Shown here in pieces: positions 7,047-15,752 of a stretch of DNA of 37,057 nucleotides. Below the pieces are notes generated by a model. It was not told the DNA's origin. It saw only the letters and a program-made list of their open reading frames with translations, and made no database searches. The stretch comes from Clostridia bacterium. GTDB taxonomy: Bacteria > Bacillota > Clostridia > Oscillospirales > Acutalibacteraceae. Positions within the stretch are counted from its first letter, which is position 1. Every line of letters begins with the position of its first letter. The stretch lies in NCBI GenBank assembly GCA_017937865.1, contig JAGBCU010000043.1, positions 1 through 37,057 of the forward strand, written 5' to 3'. The position numbers and the translations under genes are program-made.

Positions 7047-9512
7047 TTAGTCAGGAATACCCTCGAGGAAGTCCGTTTCCTTAACCTTTAAGTTATGATC
7101 AACACGGAAGGTTTTGATTTCGTGCTTTTTAATATCAAACCAGAAGCCGTTGTCGAAAAGCTTTGACATAATGTAGCAACGTGTATTTTCAAGACCCTTT
7201 GTTTCGTAAAGTCTTATGATAAGGTCGCCGCTACCGTCCTCGCAACGCTTAAGTGCTGTAATAACAACGTTATCAGCATTAGTATAAAGGAAACAATCCT
7301 TTTGAGGAAGTGTGCCTTTATGATAGCCCTCGGGTACAGCAACAATATTGTTGTTGAAGAGGTGAGCTTCTTTTACGATAACGCTTTCCTCAGCTTCGCC
7401 TGAGTGAAGATAAATTCCGTAAGAAAATCTGTTCATTCCCTCGTCGGTGAAGTTGAAGTTTGCATCGGGTCTGTAAGAATAATGGTCTGCAAAGATAACG
7501 TTTCTTAAAGCAGTCAATCTTAACTCTGCACCGGGGCAATCGTAGCTGTATTTTGAATCGCTGATAACTGAAAGACCCATTCTGTTGCCGTTTTTAGTAA
7601 CTGTAAGATCTGCCCAGTTAAGAGCAGGCTCTTCGTCACCGTCGCAGGGGCGTTTGATAAATCCGCAGGGGATTTCGTAGGTTGAAATTTCTTTCTTACC
7701 GCCAACGGGGAATGCGAATTTAAGAAGTGTGAATTTTTCCTGCCAAAGAGCTTTACAGTCAACCTTAATGGTTTTCTGACCTTTTGCAAGGATAAATTCC
7801 TGAGTTAAATAAGATTCGTTAAATTTGTGTACAGTGCGGATTACAGAGCGAAGAGCACCGTTTTCAACTCTTTCAATGCTTACAAGCTCCATAAGACCCT
7901 TGATGTTATGGAATTTGAAAACGTTGTGAGCCCATGTGTCTGTTTCGTGGTCATCAATAACCGTGGGGATTGAAAGGAAGTTGTCCTCTGCGTAATCAAC
8001 GCCTGTTTCTTTATTTACAAGGCTCTTGATGTAGCCGGTTTCGGAATCAAGCTCAACAGAAACGAATTCGTTTTCCATAAAGAAATTGTTTTCACCGCTT
8101 AATTCCTTATCAGCCTGGACATTATCGCTCTCAAGCCAGTAAGTTGCATAACCGAAGGGTGCAACCTTTGCCATAAATAAAGTGTCAAGATGCTCATCGT
8201 TTGAGCGTGATGAACGCACGTTCTGGAAAAGCACCTCGTTGCCCTCGCTGTCGGTAACTGCTTTTGAGGGGTGGTACATTCTAACGGGCATATTTACCTC
8301 GTATGAATGGGGGTTGAAAACTATTACGGGACGGGGAAAGCCCTCTCTTGCACCTGAGTAATGACGAGCTTCTAAAACAGCATCGCTGATACCCTCAACC
8401 CAGGTGTCAACCTTACGTGCGATTTTAAGCACCGCATTGTTGTAGCTTTCTGAAGCGATATTTAAAGCATAGCCTTCGCTTTCTTTACAATCCTCATAAG
8501 CCTCCATAATAGAGCAACCGCATAAAATATCGTGGAATTGGTTAAAGCAAACCTTTTTCCAGGCATCCTCAAACTCTTTTGTTTTAGGAGCAGAATCTGT
8601 AACGATAGAAGAAATAGTGTCCCATTTTTCTGCCGCAGCAAGAGCATTTTCAGCCTTGCGGTTTAAAGCCTTTATAAGAGAGGTTGCACTGTAGCAGCCA
8701 CTTGCGTGATGCTGAAGCTCATCCTTCCAAACGGGAAGGTCAAGGAATTGACCTAACATTTCTTCAAAATAAGCATCGGGTGAAGAGAATTCAAGGTCGT
8801 TGTAGCCTTCTCTTTCAAGGTTTTCTATAAGATATTCAATATCGCCTTTTGTAGGCCCGCCGCCGTGATTGCCTACACCGTAGAAGAGCATCATACCGTG
8901 ACCTGCTTCTTCGGTACGTCTGTTGATATCCTCCATTTTATAATCTAAAGCGTTTTTACCGTCTGTACCGTAGCCGTCGGGGATTTTAAAGGTCATAACG
9001 CGAGAGCCGTCGGCACTGTCCCACCAGAAGAGGTTTTCGGGAATCTCTGCATTTTCATTGGGGCAGGGACGGTGGAAAACGTAAGATGTCATACCGCCTT
9101 TTTTAAGAAGCTGAGGCATCATAGCATTGTGACCGAAGGAATCAACGTTGTAGCCTGTTTTACAGGTGATACCGAATTTTTCGTAGTAATATAACTGACT
9201 GTAAAGAGCCTGACGGGCAAAGCTTTCGCCTGAGGGCATATTGCAGTCGGGCTGTACCCACCAGCCGTTTACGGGTACCCATCTGCCACGACGCACCATT
9301 GATTTGATTTCTTCAAACATTTCGGGGTCGATTTCTTCAACCCATTGATAATACGCCGCAGAAGAGCAGGTGAATACGAAATCGTTATACTCTTTTAATC
9401 TGTCAAGAGCACTTCTGAAGGTCTGTAAAACCTCAGCACAGCCCTCCTGCCATCTCCAGAGCCAGATAGGGTCAAGGTGAGCATTACCGATAAGTCTTGT
9501 AGTTTTATCCAT
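7047..9512 (-). CDS. Alpha-mannosidase, glycoside hydrolase family 38
   Basis: 821 aa, cytoplasmic (no signal peptide). The GH38 catalytic domain occupies about residues 1-260. HLDPIWLWRW contains the zinc ligands His12 and Asp14, and YNVDSFGHN contains the expected nucleophile Asp124, also a zinc ligand. A middle helical bundle follows (about 260-350, ELQHHASGCYSATSLIKAL), then the beta-rich GH38 C-terminal domains. The ATG overlaps the stop of the upstream gene by one base (TAATG), so translation is coupled. Expected reaction is retaining hydrolysis of alpha-mannosides, such as N-glycan or mannan fragments after uptake. A terminator follows the stop. Confidence 0.93.
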   Translation of the reverse strand: MDKTTRLIGNAHLDPIWLWRWQEGCAEVLQTFRSALDRLKEYNDFVFTCSSAAYYQWVEEIDPEMFEEIKSMVRRGRWVPVNGWWVQPDCNMPSGESFARQALYSQLYYYEKFGITCKTGYNVDSFGHNAMMPQLLKKGGMTSYVFHRPCPNENAEIPENLFWWDSADGSRVMTFKIPDGYGTDGKNALDYKMEDINRRTEEAGHGMMLFYGVGNHGGGPTKGDIEYLIENLEREGYNDLEFSSPDAYFEEMLGQFLDLPVWKDELQHHASGCYSATSLIKALNRKAENALAAAEKWDTISSIVTDSAPKTKEFEDAWKKVCFNQFHDILCGCSIMEAYEDCKESEGYALNIASESYNNAVLKIARKVDTWVEGISDAVLEARHYSGAREGFPRPVIVFNPHSYEVNMPVRMYHPSKAVTDSEGNEVLFQNVRSSRSNDEHLDTLFMAKVAPFGYATYWLESDNVQADKELSGENNFFMENEFVSVELDSETGYIKSLVNKETGVDYAEDNFLSIPTVIDDHETDTWAHNVFKFHNIKGLMELVSIERVENGALRSVIRTVHKFNESYLTQEFILAKGQKTIKVDCKALWQEKFTLLKFAFPVGGKKEISTYEIPCGFIKRPCDGDEEPALNWADLTVTKNGNRMGLSVISDSKYSYDCPGAELRLTALRNVIFADHYSYRPDANFNFTDEGMNRFSYGIYLHSGEAEESVIVKEAHLFNNNIVAVPEGYHKGTLPQKDCFLYTNADNVVITALKRCEDGSGDLIIRLYETKGLENTRCYIMSKLFDNGFWFDIKKHEIKTFRVDHNLKVKETDFLEGIPD

Positions 9513-11305
9513 TATTCGTCACACTCCTCTATAAAACCGAAAAATCTGCCTAACCAGTAAGATAAGGTGTAAACGTAACAGCTTTCTACGCAGAAAACAC
9601 CGCCACTGTCTTCATCCTTATATTCAAGGGGGTCTCGGTCTAATTTTGCAATAAATCTTTCATCGTTTGTGGGTAAAGCACTAAGGCTCTGATAACCGCC
9701 CATATACGTTCTTACAGGTAAATCTCTTCTTGTTGTCATCGAAACGTTGCTTGCAAGACGGGATACGTTGAATCTGTAGAACCATGTTCTGATACGCTCT
9801 TCATCGGGCTTTGCATTTTCAGGGTCGCTGAGGAAGTAGGGGAAATCGTATGCAGGAGTGTATTCATCTGCAAGTGAAGTTCTCCAGCTTCTGAACGCCT
9901 GACGGAACAATTCTTTTCTTTCCTCGTCTTTTTCGAGAGTTGCAAGACCCCAGAAGGAAAGCACCGCTAACATATGGTCGCCGTACATAATTTCTTCACG
10001 CACGTCAAGACCGCCGCTGAGGCTTGACTGGAAGAATCTGTCAAAATGTTTAACCGTAAGCTTGTCGTAGCCCTTTTCGCAAAGCTCGTCAAAGGCTTTT
10101 TGGAATTTTCCTTCTTCACCGGTAAGATGCATTGTAACTCTTAAATACATAAGAATCTCACCTGCATTAAGGCAGGCGTCAGCCCAGCCCATACCGGTAT
10201 TAAAATATTCCTCGCACCATTTTGCCCATGTGGTAGGCTTACCGGTTGCATCACGAAGAAGGTAACCGTTGTCAATGATGTGATTCATAGTGTTTGTTGC
10301 CGCAGTTTTAAGAAGAAGGTCGTATTCAGGGTCTTCACAGCCTAAAAACTCGTGAGCAACAAGCAAATGCATATAATGATGAGTGATTTCGTCACTGCTT
10401 GTATCTGCTTTATAAGTAATATCTGTATCCTCAAAGCCTTCAGAGGTATAGCATCTGCGAAGTCTTTCGGGGATAGGAGCATCAGCCTTAACCTCAAGAC
10501 CGACAATGTTTTTGTTTCTTGAGTCGGTTGTGTTAATGCAGGATGCGGTAGCACCGTTTTTCTTAAAGAAAATACCGTCGTCGGGTACGGGCTCCTGACT
10601 TGTAAGATAAGTTCTTGCAACGAAGCCGTCGCCACGGCCTGCAACGTACATAAGAAGAAGAGCCGCTTCACTTGCACGGAAGGCAACCTCTCTTGCGCGA
10701 AGGGTTTCCTCTGCATAATCGCCCTTTTCTCTTTTGAGAGTTGCATAGTGGAATATTTCGCCCATAGCGTATGCTGAAGAGAAGCTACCGTCGTTGTCAG
10801 AGTGACCGTAGGGAAGAGCTGATTTTAAGTTGCTTGCCTCTGAAAGACGCTTCTGGCTTACCATACCGTGACGCTGAACGTATGTAAGAGTTTCCTCTAA
10901 AAGCTTGTAGGCTTTTTCTTCGGAGGTCATTTTTACCATATCGATATGAGTTACACCGCTTGCGGTAAGCACCCATACACCGTCACCGTCGGCAACGATA
11001 TTCTGAACGGAGTTGTCCATTAAATCTCTTTTTGCAGAGAAATACATAACAACGTCATAAAGACTTTTTGTGTTAGGGTCATAGCGGGTAACGCCACCCT
11101 CGCCACCGTACCACATAACACCGTTATTGCCTTGGCAAGAACAGGTGTAATCCTTTTTTCTTAAGGGAAGAGGGTAGGGGAAATCTTTAAGGTCGGGTTT
11201 TTTAGGTTTAGTTTCAAGAAGACTTTTCGGTACTTCAATGTCATATTTTTTATAATGACTTGAAACTCTTGTAAGATGAGGGTAAAGCTTGATTGGTTGT
11301 GCCAT
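9512..11305 (-). CDS. Protein of unknown function, propeller-like N-terminus plus helical domain
   Basis: About 597 aa, no signal peptide. I do not recognise a named family. Near the N-terminus, two blades resembling two-component-regulator propeller repeats are visible (VMWYGGEGGVTRYDP and GVWVLTASGVTHIDM). The remaining roughly 450 residues are helix-rich, with Trp/Tyr/His-rich segments (EITHHYMHLLVAHEFLG, TTWAKWCEEYFNTGMGWADA, DHMLAVLSFWGLATLE) that suggest an alpha/alpha toroid like those of several glycosidases and lyases. A longer reading from 11395 would put the AAGGAG ribosome site inside the gene; ATG 11305 (MAQPIKLYPH) lies about 6 nt after it. It is coupled to the GH38 gene by a one-base overlap, so a role in handling the same mannoside is inferred. 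Confidence 0.6.
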   Translation of the reverse strand: MAQPIKLYPHLTRVSSHYKKYDIEVPKSLLETKPKKPDLKDFPYPLPLRKKDYTCSCQGNNGVMWYGGEGGVTRYDPNTKSLYDVVMYFSAKRDLMDNSVQNIVADGDGVWVLTASGVTHIDMVKMTSEEKAYKLLEETLTYVQRHGMVSQKRLSEASNLKSALPYGHSDNDGSFSSAYAMGEIFHYATLKREKGDYAEETLRAREVAFRASEAALLLMYVAGRGDGFVARTYLTSQEPVPDDGIFFKKNGATASCINTTDSRNKNIVGLEVKADAPIPERLRRCYTSEGFEDTDITYKADTSSDEITHHYMHLLVAHEFLGCEDPEYDLLLKTAATNTMNHIIDNGYLLRDATGKPTTWAKWCEEYFNTGMGWADACLNAGEILMYLRVTMHLTGEEGKFQKAFDELCEKGYDKLTVKHFDRFFQSSLSGGLDVREEIMYGDHMLAVLSFWGLATLEKDEERKELFRQAFRSWRTSLADEYTPAYDFPYFLSDPENAKPDEERIRTWFYRFNVSRLASNVSMTTRRDLPVRTYMGGYQSLSALPTNDERFIAKLDRDPLEYKDEDSGGVFCVESCYVYTLSYWLGRFFGFIEECDE

Positions 11306-11385
11306 CGTTACTCTCCTTTTCGTAGTTAATACGTGCTTAAAACGCCGTTTTTCAGCATTTAAAACACCAAATTTACACATCCTAC

Positions 11386-11414
11386 ATTCTATCAAAAAAG
11401 AAAGTAAATTTCAA
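11386..11414 (-). promoter_or_regulatory. Promoter of the unknown protein-GH38 operon
   Basis: Minus-strand TTGAAA (11414-11409) and TAGAAT (11391-11386), 17 nt apart. The 5' leader to the ATG at 11305 is about 75 nt. Confidence 0.65.
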
Positions 11415-11456
11415 CAATGTGCATAGAAAATATTATATAAAATTTTTAAATACATA

Positions 11457-11485
11457 TTGGAATATTTGAAATAAAGTGATATAAT
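11457..11485 (+). promoter_or_regulatory. Promoter of the EctB-like aminotransferase gene
   Basis: TTGGAA (11457-11462) and TATAAT (11480-11485) with a 17-nt spacer, diverging from the minus-strand promoter at 11386-11414. Confidence 0.7.
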
Positions 11486-11531
11486 AAACCATATATTGAA
11501 CAAATTCGTGCATTTGAAAGGAAAATGCCTT

Positions 11532-12791
11532 ATGAATACATCTGTTTTTGAAAAATACGAATCCGAGGTACGCTCTTATTGCCGTAACTTCCCCGCAGTT
11601 TTTACAAAGGCAAAGGGCTCATATATTTTTGCTGAAGACGGCAAAGAATATATCGACTTTTTCTGCGGTGCGGGTGCGTTAAACTACGGTCATAATAATG
11701 ACTACATAAAATCAAGAATTATTGATTATCTTGAGAGCGACGGTATAATTCATTCTCTTGATATGTTTACCTCTGCAAAGAGAGATTTTATTGAGTTTTT
11801 CGAGTCAAAGGTGTTAGAGCCCCGTGGCTTTAACTATAAAATTCAGTTCCCCGGTCCTACAGGTACAAACGCAGTTGAAGCGGCTTTAAAGCTTGCAAGA
11901 AAGGTTAAAAAGAGAAACAATATTTTTGCCTTTATGGGTGCTTTCCACGGTATGACCTTAGGCTCTCTTTCAATGACTACCGACAGAGATTCAAGAGAGG
12001 GTGCAGGCGTTGTTCTTACCGACGTTACCCATATCCCTACCCCTTATATGTTCCCCGAGCTTGACGTTCTCAAATATATGCAGACTCTTATTGATGACGA
12101 CCATTCAGGTATCTCAAAGCCTGCCGCAGTTTTCGTTGAGCCTGTTCAGGCTGACGGCGGTATTCACGTTTTCAGTGTCGAATTTTTAAAGGGCTTAAGA
12201 GAATTCTGTACCCGTAACGATATTCTTTTGGTTTGCGACGATATTCAGGTAGGCTCTGCAAGAACGGGTACTTATTTCTCATTCGAAAGAGCAGGTATAG
12301 TTCCCGATATCGTTACTCTTTCAAAATCTATCGGTGGTTACGGTATGCCCTTTGCTCTCGTTCTTTTCAAGCCCGAGCTTGACGTTTGGAATCCCGGTGA
12401 GCATAACGGAACCTTCAGAGGCAGTCAGCTTTCAATAGTTGCCGCTAAAGCAGGTCTTGAAATAATGCTTGAGAGTAACGTTGAAGCCGAGGTAAGAAGA
12501 AAAGGCGAAATTATTGCCGAATATCTCGGAAAGGTTAAAGAAATTAACGAAAGCTTTGACGTTCGCGGAATCGGATTTATGTGGGGCGTTGACTGTAACA
12601 AGGTTAAGCCCGATGCTGTTTCAAGAGCAATTGTGAAAGAATGTTTTGAAAACGGTCTTATTGTTGAAAGAGCGGGCAGAAATAACGACGTTGTTAAATT
12701 AATGCCCTGCCTTTTAGCAGACGATGAAACTCTTAAAAAGGGTCTTGATATCTTCGTAAACGCCGTAAAAAAGGTTATGGAAAATATATAA
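11532..12791 (+). CDS. EctB-like diaminobutyrate-2-oxoglutarate class III aminotransferase
   Basis: 419 aa from the ATG at 11532 (MNTSVFEKYES), which has AGGAAA about 8 nt upstream. An in-frame TTG at 11496 has no ribosome site. PLP-dependent class III fold: FPGPTGTNAVEAALKLAR (cofactor phosphate and substrate region), AFHGMT, CDDIQVG, then LSKSIGGYGMP with the Schiff-base Lys265, then NGTFRG. The overall pattern matches EctB/diaminobutyrate aminotransferases, which interconvert aspartate semialdehyde and 2,4-diaminobutyrate using glutamate. The usual GRTG after CDDIQ is ARTG here. There is no ectA, ectC or decarboxylase gene next to it, so ectoine synthesis is unlikely; the product's fate is open. 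Single-gene unit with its own promoter and terminator. Confidence 0.82.
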   Translation: MNTSVFEKYESEVRSYCRNFPAVFTKAKGSYIFAEDGKEYIDFFCGAGALNYGHNNDYIKSRIIDYLESDGIIHSLDMFTSAKRDFIEFFESKVLEPRGFNYKIQFPGPTGTNAVEAALKLARKVKKRNNIFAFMGAFHGMTLGSLSMTTDRDSREGAGVVLTDVTHIPTPYMFPELDVLKYMQTLIDDDHSGISKPAAVFVEPVQADGGIHVFSVEFLKGLREFCTRNDILLVCDDIQVGSARTGTYFSFERAGIVPDIVTLSKSIGGYGMPFALVLFKPELDVWNPGEHNGTFRGSQLSIVAAKAGLEIMLESNVEAEVRRKGEIIAEYLGKVKEINESFDVRGIGFMWGVDCNKVKPDAVSRAIVKECFENGLIVERAGRNNDVVKLMPCLLADDETLKKGLDIFVNAVKKVMENI

Positions 12792-12796
12792 TCAAG

Positions 12797-12829
12797 AAAG
12801 ACCCGTCCTTTTGGATGGGTCTTGTTTGT
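12797..12829 (+). terminator. Terminator after the aminotransferase gene
   Basis: The stem AAGACCCGTCC / GGATGGGTCTT (one G-T pair) at about 12797-12823 is followed by GTTTGT. The T-run is short, so some read-through into the ABC gene 30 nt downstream is possible. Confidence 0.65.
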
Positions 12830-12852
12830 ATAAAATTACTTGAGGTTGGAAT

Positions 12853-14673
12853 ATGGCAGAAAAAACTAAAACACAAAACGAAAATGATTTGAAAAAAGAA
12901 AAGGTTGAGGAATCAGCAAAGGAAAAGCGAAAAACGTCAAACGCAAAGCTTATAAAAAGATTTCTTCCCTATTACAAGCCCCATATAAAAACAATGATTT
13001 TTGATTTGTTTTGTGCGGCGCTTACTACTATATGCGAGCTTGTTTTACCTATAATGATTCGTTATATAACTGATGCGGCAACAACTGATATTGGGAAGCT
13101 TACACCAACGGTTATACTGGGAATAGGCGGTGTTTATATAGTACTTCGTATAATTGATGCTGTTGCGGAGTATTATAAAGCCTCAATCGGTCATATTATG
13201 GGTACGAAGATTGAAACCAATATGCGAAAGGATATGTTTTCACATCTTCAGAAATTGCCGAACTCATTCTACGACGATACAAAGGTCGGTACGCTTATGT
13301 CGAGAATCACAAGCGACCTTTTCGACGTAACTGAATTCGCTCACCACTGTCCCGAGGAATTCTTTATCGCAGGCGTAAAAATAGTTGTTGCGTTTATTAT
13401 CCTTTGCTTCGTAAACGTGCCTCTTACTCTTATAATGTTTGCGGTTTTACCCTTTATGATGATTTGTCTTTCTCATTTTAATCATCAGATGCGAGAGGGC
13501 TTTAAGGAGTCGAGAGTTGTCATCGGTGAGCTTAACTCACAAACTGAAGACAGCCTTTTAGGCGTAAGGGTTGTAAAATCCTTTGCAAACGAAAAAATTG
13601 AAGAAAAGAAATTTAAAAGCGGTAACGAATCCTTTTTGAAAATTAAATCCGTTGTTTATAAAACTATGGGCTCATTCCATTCTATAAACAGGGTTTTCGA
13701 AGGCTTGATGTATATAGTAGTTGTTGTGGCGGGGGCATTTTTCCTTGTAAACGGTCAGATTTCCGCTGCTGATTACGTAGCTTATCTTATGTATATTTCC
13801 GTTCTTCTTACTGCAATTAAAAGAATTGTTGAATTTGCCGAGCAATTCCAAAGAGGTATGACGGGTATTGAAAGATTCGCTGAAATTATGGATACTGAGC
13901 CTGCTATAAAGGATAAAGACGGTGCTACAGAATTAAAGGTAACCGAAGGCAGAATTGATTTTGAAAACGTATCCTTCAGATATTCAGAGGAATCCGATGA
14001 GGTTCTTGATAACGTTAATATCAATATCGGCAGCGGTGAAAGCTATGCTCTTGTAGGCCCGTCTGGCGGCGGTAAAACTACGATATGTAACCTTATTCCC
14101 CGTTTTTATGAGTTAACCGACGGTGTTATTAAAATTGACGGTACTGATATCAGAGATGTAACTCTTAAAAGCCTTCGTGAAAATATAGGTATCGTTCAGC
14201 AGGACGTTTATCTTTTCTCGGGTACTGTAAGAGAAAATATTGAATACGGAAAGCCCGGTGCTACCGAAGAGGAAATTCGTGAAGCCGCCCGTCTTGCAGG
14301 TGCTGAAGAATTTATTGATAAGCTTCCCGACGGCTTTGATACCTACGTAGGCGAAAGAGGTGTTAAGCTTTCGGGCGGTCAGAAACAACGAATAAGTATT
14401 GCAAGAGTATTCCTTAAAAATCCGAAAATACTTATTCTTGACGAGGCAACAAGTGCCCTTGACAACGAAAGCGAATTTATTGTTCAAAAGTCTTTAGAAA
14501 GACTTGCAAAGGGCAGAACAACAATAACCGTTGCTCACAGACTTACTACAATTAAAAATGCTGATAAAATTCTTGTTGTTACTAAAGACGGTATTGCCGA
14601 AAGCGGTACTCATCAGGAATTATGCGATAAAAACGGCATTTATGCGAATATGTATACGATGTATAAAATTTAA
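12853..14673 (+). CDS. ABC exporter half-transporter (fused membrane and ATPase domains)
   Basis: 606 aa. A highly charged N-terminal extension (about residues 1-32, rich in Lys and Glu) precedes six membrane helices (about 40-330) and a nucleotide-binding domain. That domain has Walker A GPSGGGKTT (about 402-410), Q-loop IVQQDVYLFSGTV, signature LSGGQKQR (about 506), Walker B ILILDEATSALD, and H-loop TVAHR. This is the MsbA/BmrA type that works as a dimer; only one gene is present, so a homodimer is expected. Substrate unknown. GAGG lies about 9 nt before the ATG. Translation stops 12 nt before repeat element A, which may provide the 3' end of the transcript. Confidence 0.92.
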   Translation: MAEKTKTQNENDLKKEKVEESAKEKRKTSNAKLIKRFLPYYKPHIKTMIFDLFCAALTTICELVLPIMIRYITDAATTDIGKLTPTVILGIGGVYIVLRIIDAVAEYYKASIGHIMGTKIETNMRKDMFSHLQKLPNSFYDDTKVGTLMSRITSDLFDVTEFAHHCPEEFFIAGVKIVVAFIILCFVNVPLTLIMFAVLPFMMICLSHFNHQMREGFKESRVVIGELNSQTEDSLLGVRVVKSFANEKIEEKKFKSGNESFLKIKSVVYKTMGSFHSINRVFEGLMYIVVVVAGAFFLVNGQISAADYVAYLMYISVLLTAIKRIVEFAEQFQRGMTGIERFAEIMDTEPAIKDKDGATELKVTEGRIDFENVSFRYSEESDEVLDNVNINIGSGESYALVGPSGGGKTTICNLIPRFYELTDGVIKIDGTDIRDVTLKSLRENIGIVQQDVYLFSGTVRENIEYGKPGATEEEIREAARLAGAEEFIDKLPDGFDTYVGERGVKLSGGQKQRISIARVFLKNPKILILDEATSALDNESEFIVQKSLERLAKGRTTITVAHRLTTIKNADKILVVTKDGIAESGTHQELCDKNGIYANMYTMYKI

Positions 14674-14684
14674 GTTGCAAAGGG

Positions 14685-14990
14685 CAAAGCTTTGCATCCC
14701 TGTTTCATCTTTGATGAAATAGGGAGGGGGACCGCGTTAGCGGTGGTGGGTAGTTCTCTGACGTCTTAAATTTATTAAAAAGAGAAAGCTTAAAACTATA
14801 TTTCTTATTGTTCTATCAAACTAAACCTAAAATGCAAGTGAACTACCCACCACCGTTCCGATTTAATGAAAAAATACGAAAAGTATATTTGCACGAAATA
14901 TAATATATTTTGACTGCCCAATATTATGTAAGAACGGTCCCCCTCCCTATGCTATGCACAGGGAGGAAAAAGCTATCGCAAATTAACAAC
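14685..14990. repeat. Dispersed repeat element A (complete)
   Basis: Nested inverted repeats. Outer: AGGGAGGGGGACCG at 14721-14734 and CGGTCCCCCTCCCT at 14935-14948 (14 bp, perfect). Inner: CGGTGGTGGGTAGTTC at 14741-14756 and GAACTACCCACCACCG at 14840-14855 (16 bp, perfect, 83 nt apart). The tips are hairpins: left TTTCATC/GATGAAA (14703-14719) under a CCC/GGG pair, right CCTCCCT/AGGGAGG (14942-14966). A further small hairpin ACCGC-GTTA-GCGGT lies at 14731-14744. No coding sequence. It fills the spacer between the ABC gene and deoD. Confidence 0.85.
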
Positions 14991-15011
14991 ATTTTTACAG
15001 GAGGAATTATT

Positions 15012-15752
15012 ATGAATTACCCTACACCACATATAAAAGCTACGCCTGAGGATTTCGGTAAAACCGTGCTTATGCCCGGTGACCCTTTAAGAGCAAAGTT
15101 TATTGCCGAAAATTTCCTTGAGAATGCAAAATTAGTTAATAACGTACGCGGTATTCACGGCTATACGGGGTATTATAAAGATAAAAAAATATCTGTAATG
15201 GCTTCGGGTATGGGTATGCCCTCAATCGGTATTTACAGCTACGAGCTTTTCAACTTTTTCGACGTTGATAATATTATCCGCGTAGGCTCTGCAGGGGGTA
15301 TGTGCGAAAAGGTTAAGGTAAGAGATATTATAATCGCTCAGGGTGCTTGTACTGACTCTAATTATGCTCATACCTTTAATCTTCCCGGCACCTTTGCACC
15401 TATTGCAGATTACAAGCTTTTAAAAGCGGCTGCTGATATTGCCGAGGAAATGAAGCTTTCCTACGTTGTGGGTAACGTTATTTCCTCCGATACTTTCTAT
15501 AACGATAACGAAAATATCCCTGACGGAATGACCTCTGCTGACCTTTGGCGAAAAATGGGCGTTTTAGGTGTTGAGATGGAAGCGGCGGCTCTTTATATGA
15601 ATGCGGCAAGAAGCGGTAAAAATGCTCTTGCAATTCTTACGGTTTCCGACCATCTTGTAACGGGGGAAGCCCTTTCCTCTGATGACAGACAGAATTCATT
15701 TACGGATATGATGAAGCTATCTCTTGAAACGGCGGTAAAAATCAGTGAATAA
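15012..15752 (+). CDS. deoD: Purine nucleoside phosphorylase, DeoD type
   Basis: 246 aa from the ATG at 15012, preceded by AGGAGGA (14999-15005). An in-frame reading from 14910 would run through repeat element A and is not real. Motifs: PGDPLRAKFIAE (phosphate site), GMGMPSIGIYSYEL, GVEMEAAALY (ribose and purine contacts) and ILTVSDH with the catalytic Asp. It catalyses phosphorolysis of purine (deoxy)nucleosides to base plus (deoxy)ribose 1-phosphate, as a hexamer in the cytoplasm. First gene of the deoD-deoB-cdd-pdp operon; its stop overlaps the deoB GTG by 8 nt. No convincing sigma-A promoter was seen between the repeat element and the start. Confidence 0.96.
   Translation: MNYPTPHIKATPEDFGKTVLMPGDPLRAKFIAENFLENAKLVNNVRGIHGYTGYYKDKKISVMASGMGMPSIGIYSYELFNFFDVDNIIRVGSAGGMCEKVKVRDIIIAQGACTDSNYAHTFNLPGTFAPIADYKLLKAAADIAEEMKLSYVVGNVISSDTFYNDNENIPDGMTSADLWRKMGVLGVEMEAAALYMNAARSGKNALAILTVSDHLVTGEALSSDDRQNSFTDMMKLSLETAVKISE

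Noticed and set aside
7520..7789. Minus-strand 89-codon frame inside the mannosidase gene
   Set aside because: Alternative frame of a clear GH38 gene with no ribosome site; the same holds for the other frames nested in known genes.
11306..11395. N-terminal extension of the orphan protein before GH38
   Set aside because: It would put the ribosome site inside the gene and overlap the promoter; the ATG at 11305 fits.
14899..14904. TATAAT as a deoD promoter
   Set aside because: No acceptable -35 box or extended -10 at the right distance; left only as an open point.
14910..15011. N-terminal extension of deoD
   Set aside because: It is in-frame readthrough of the right arm of element A; AGGAGGA and the conserved N-terminus place the start at 15012.
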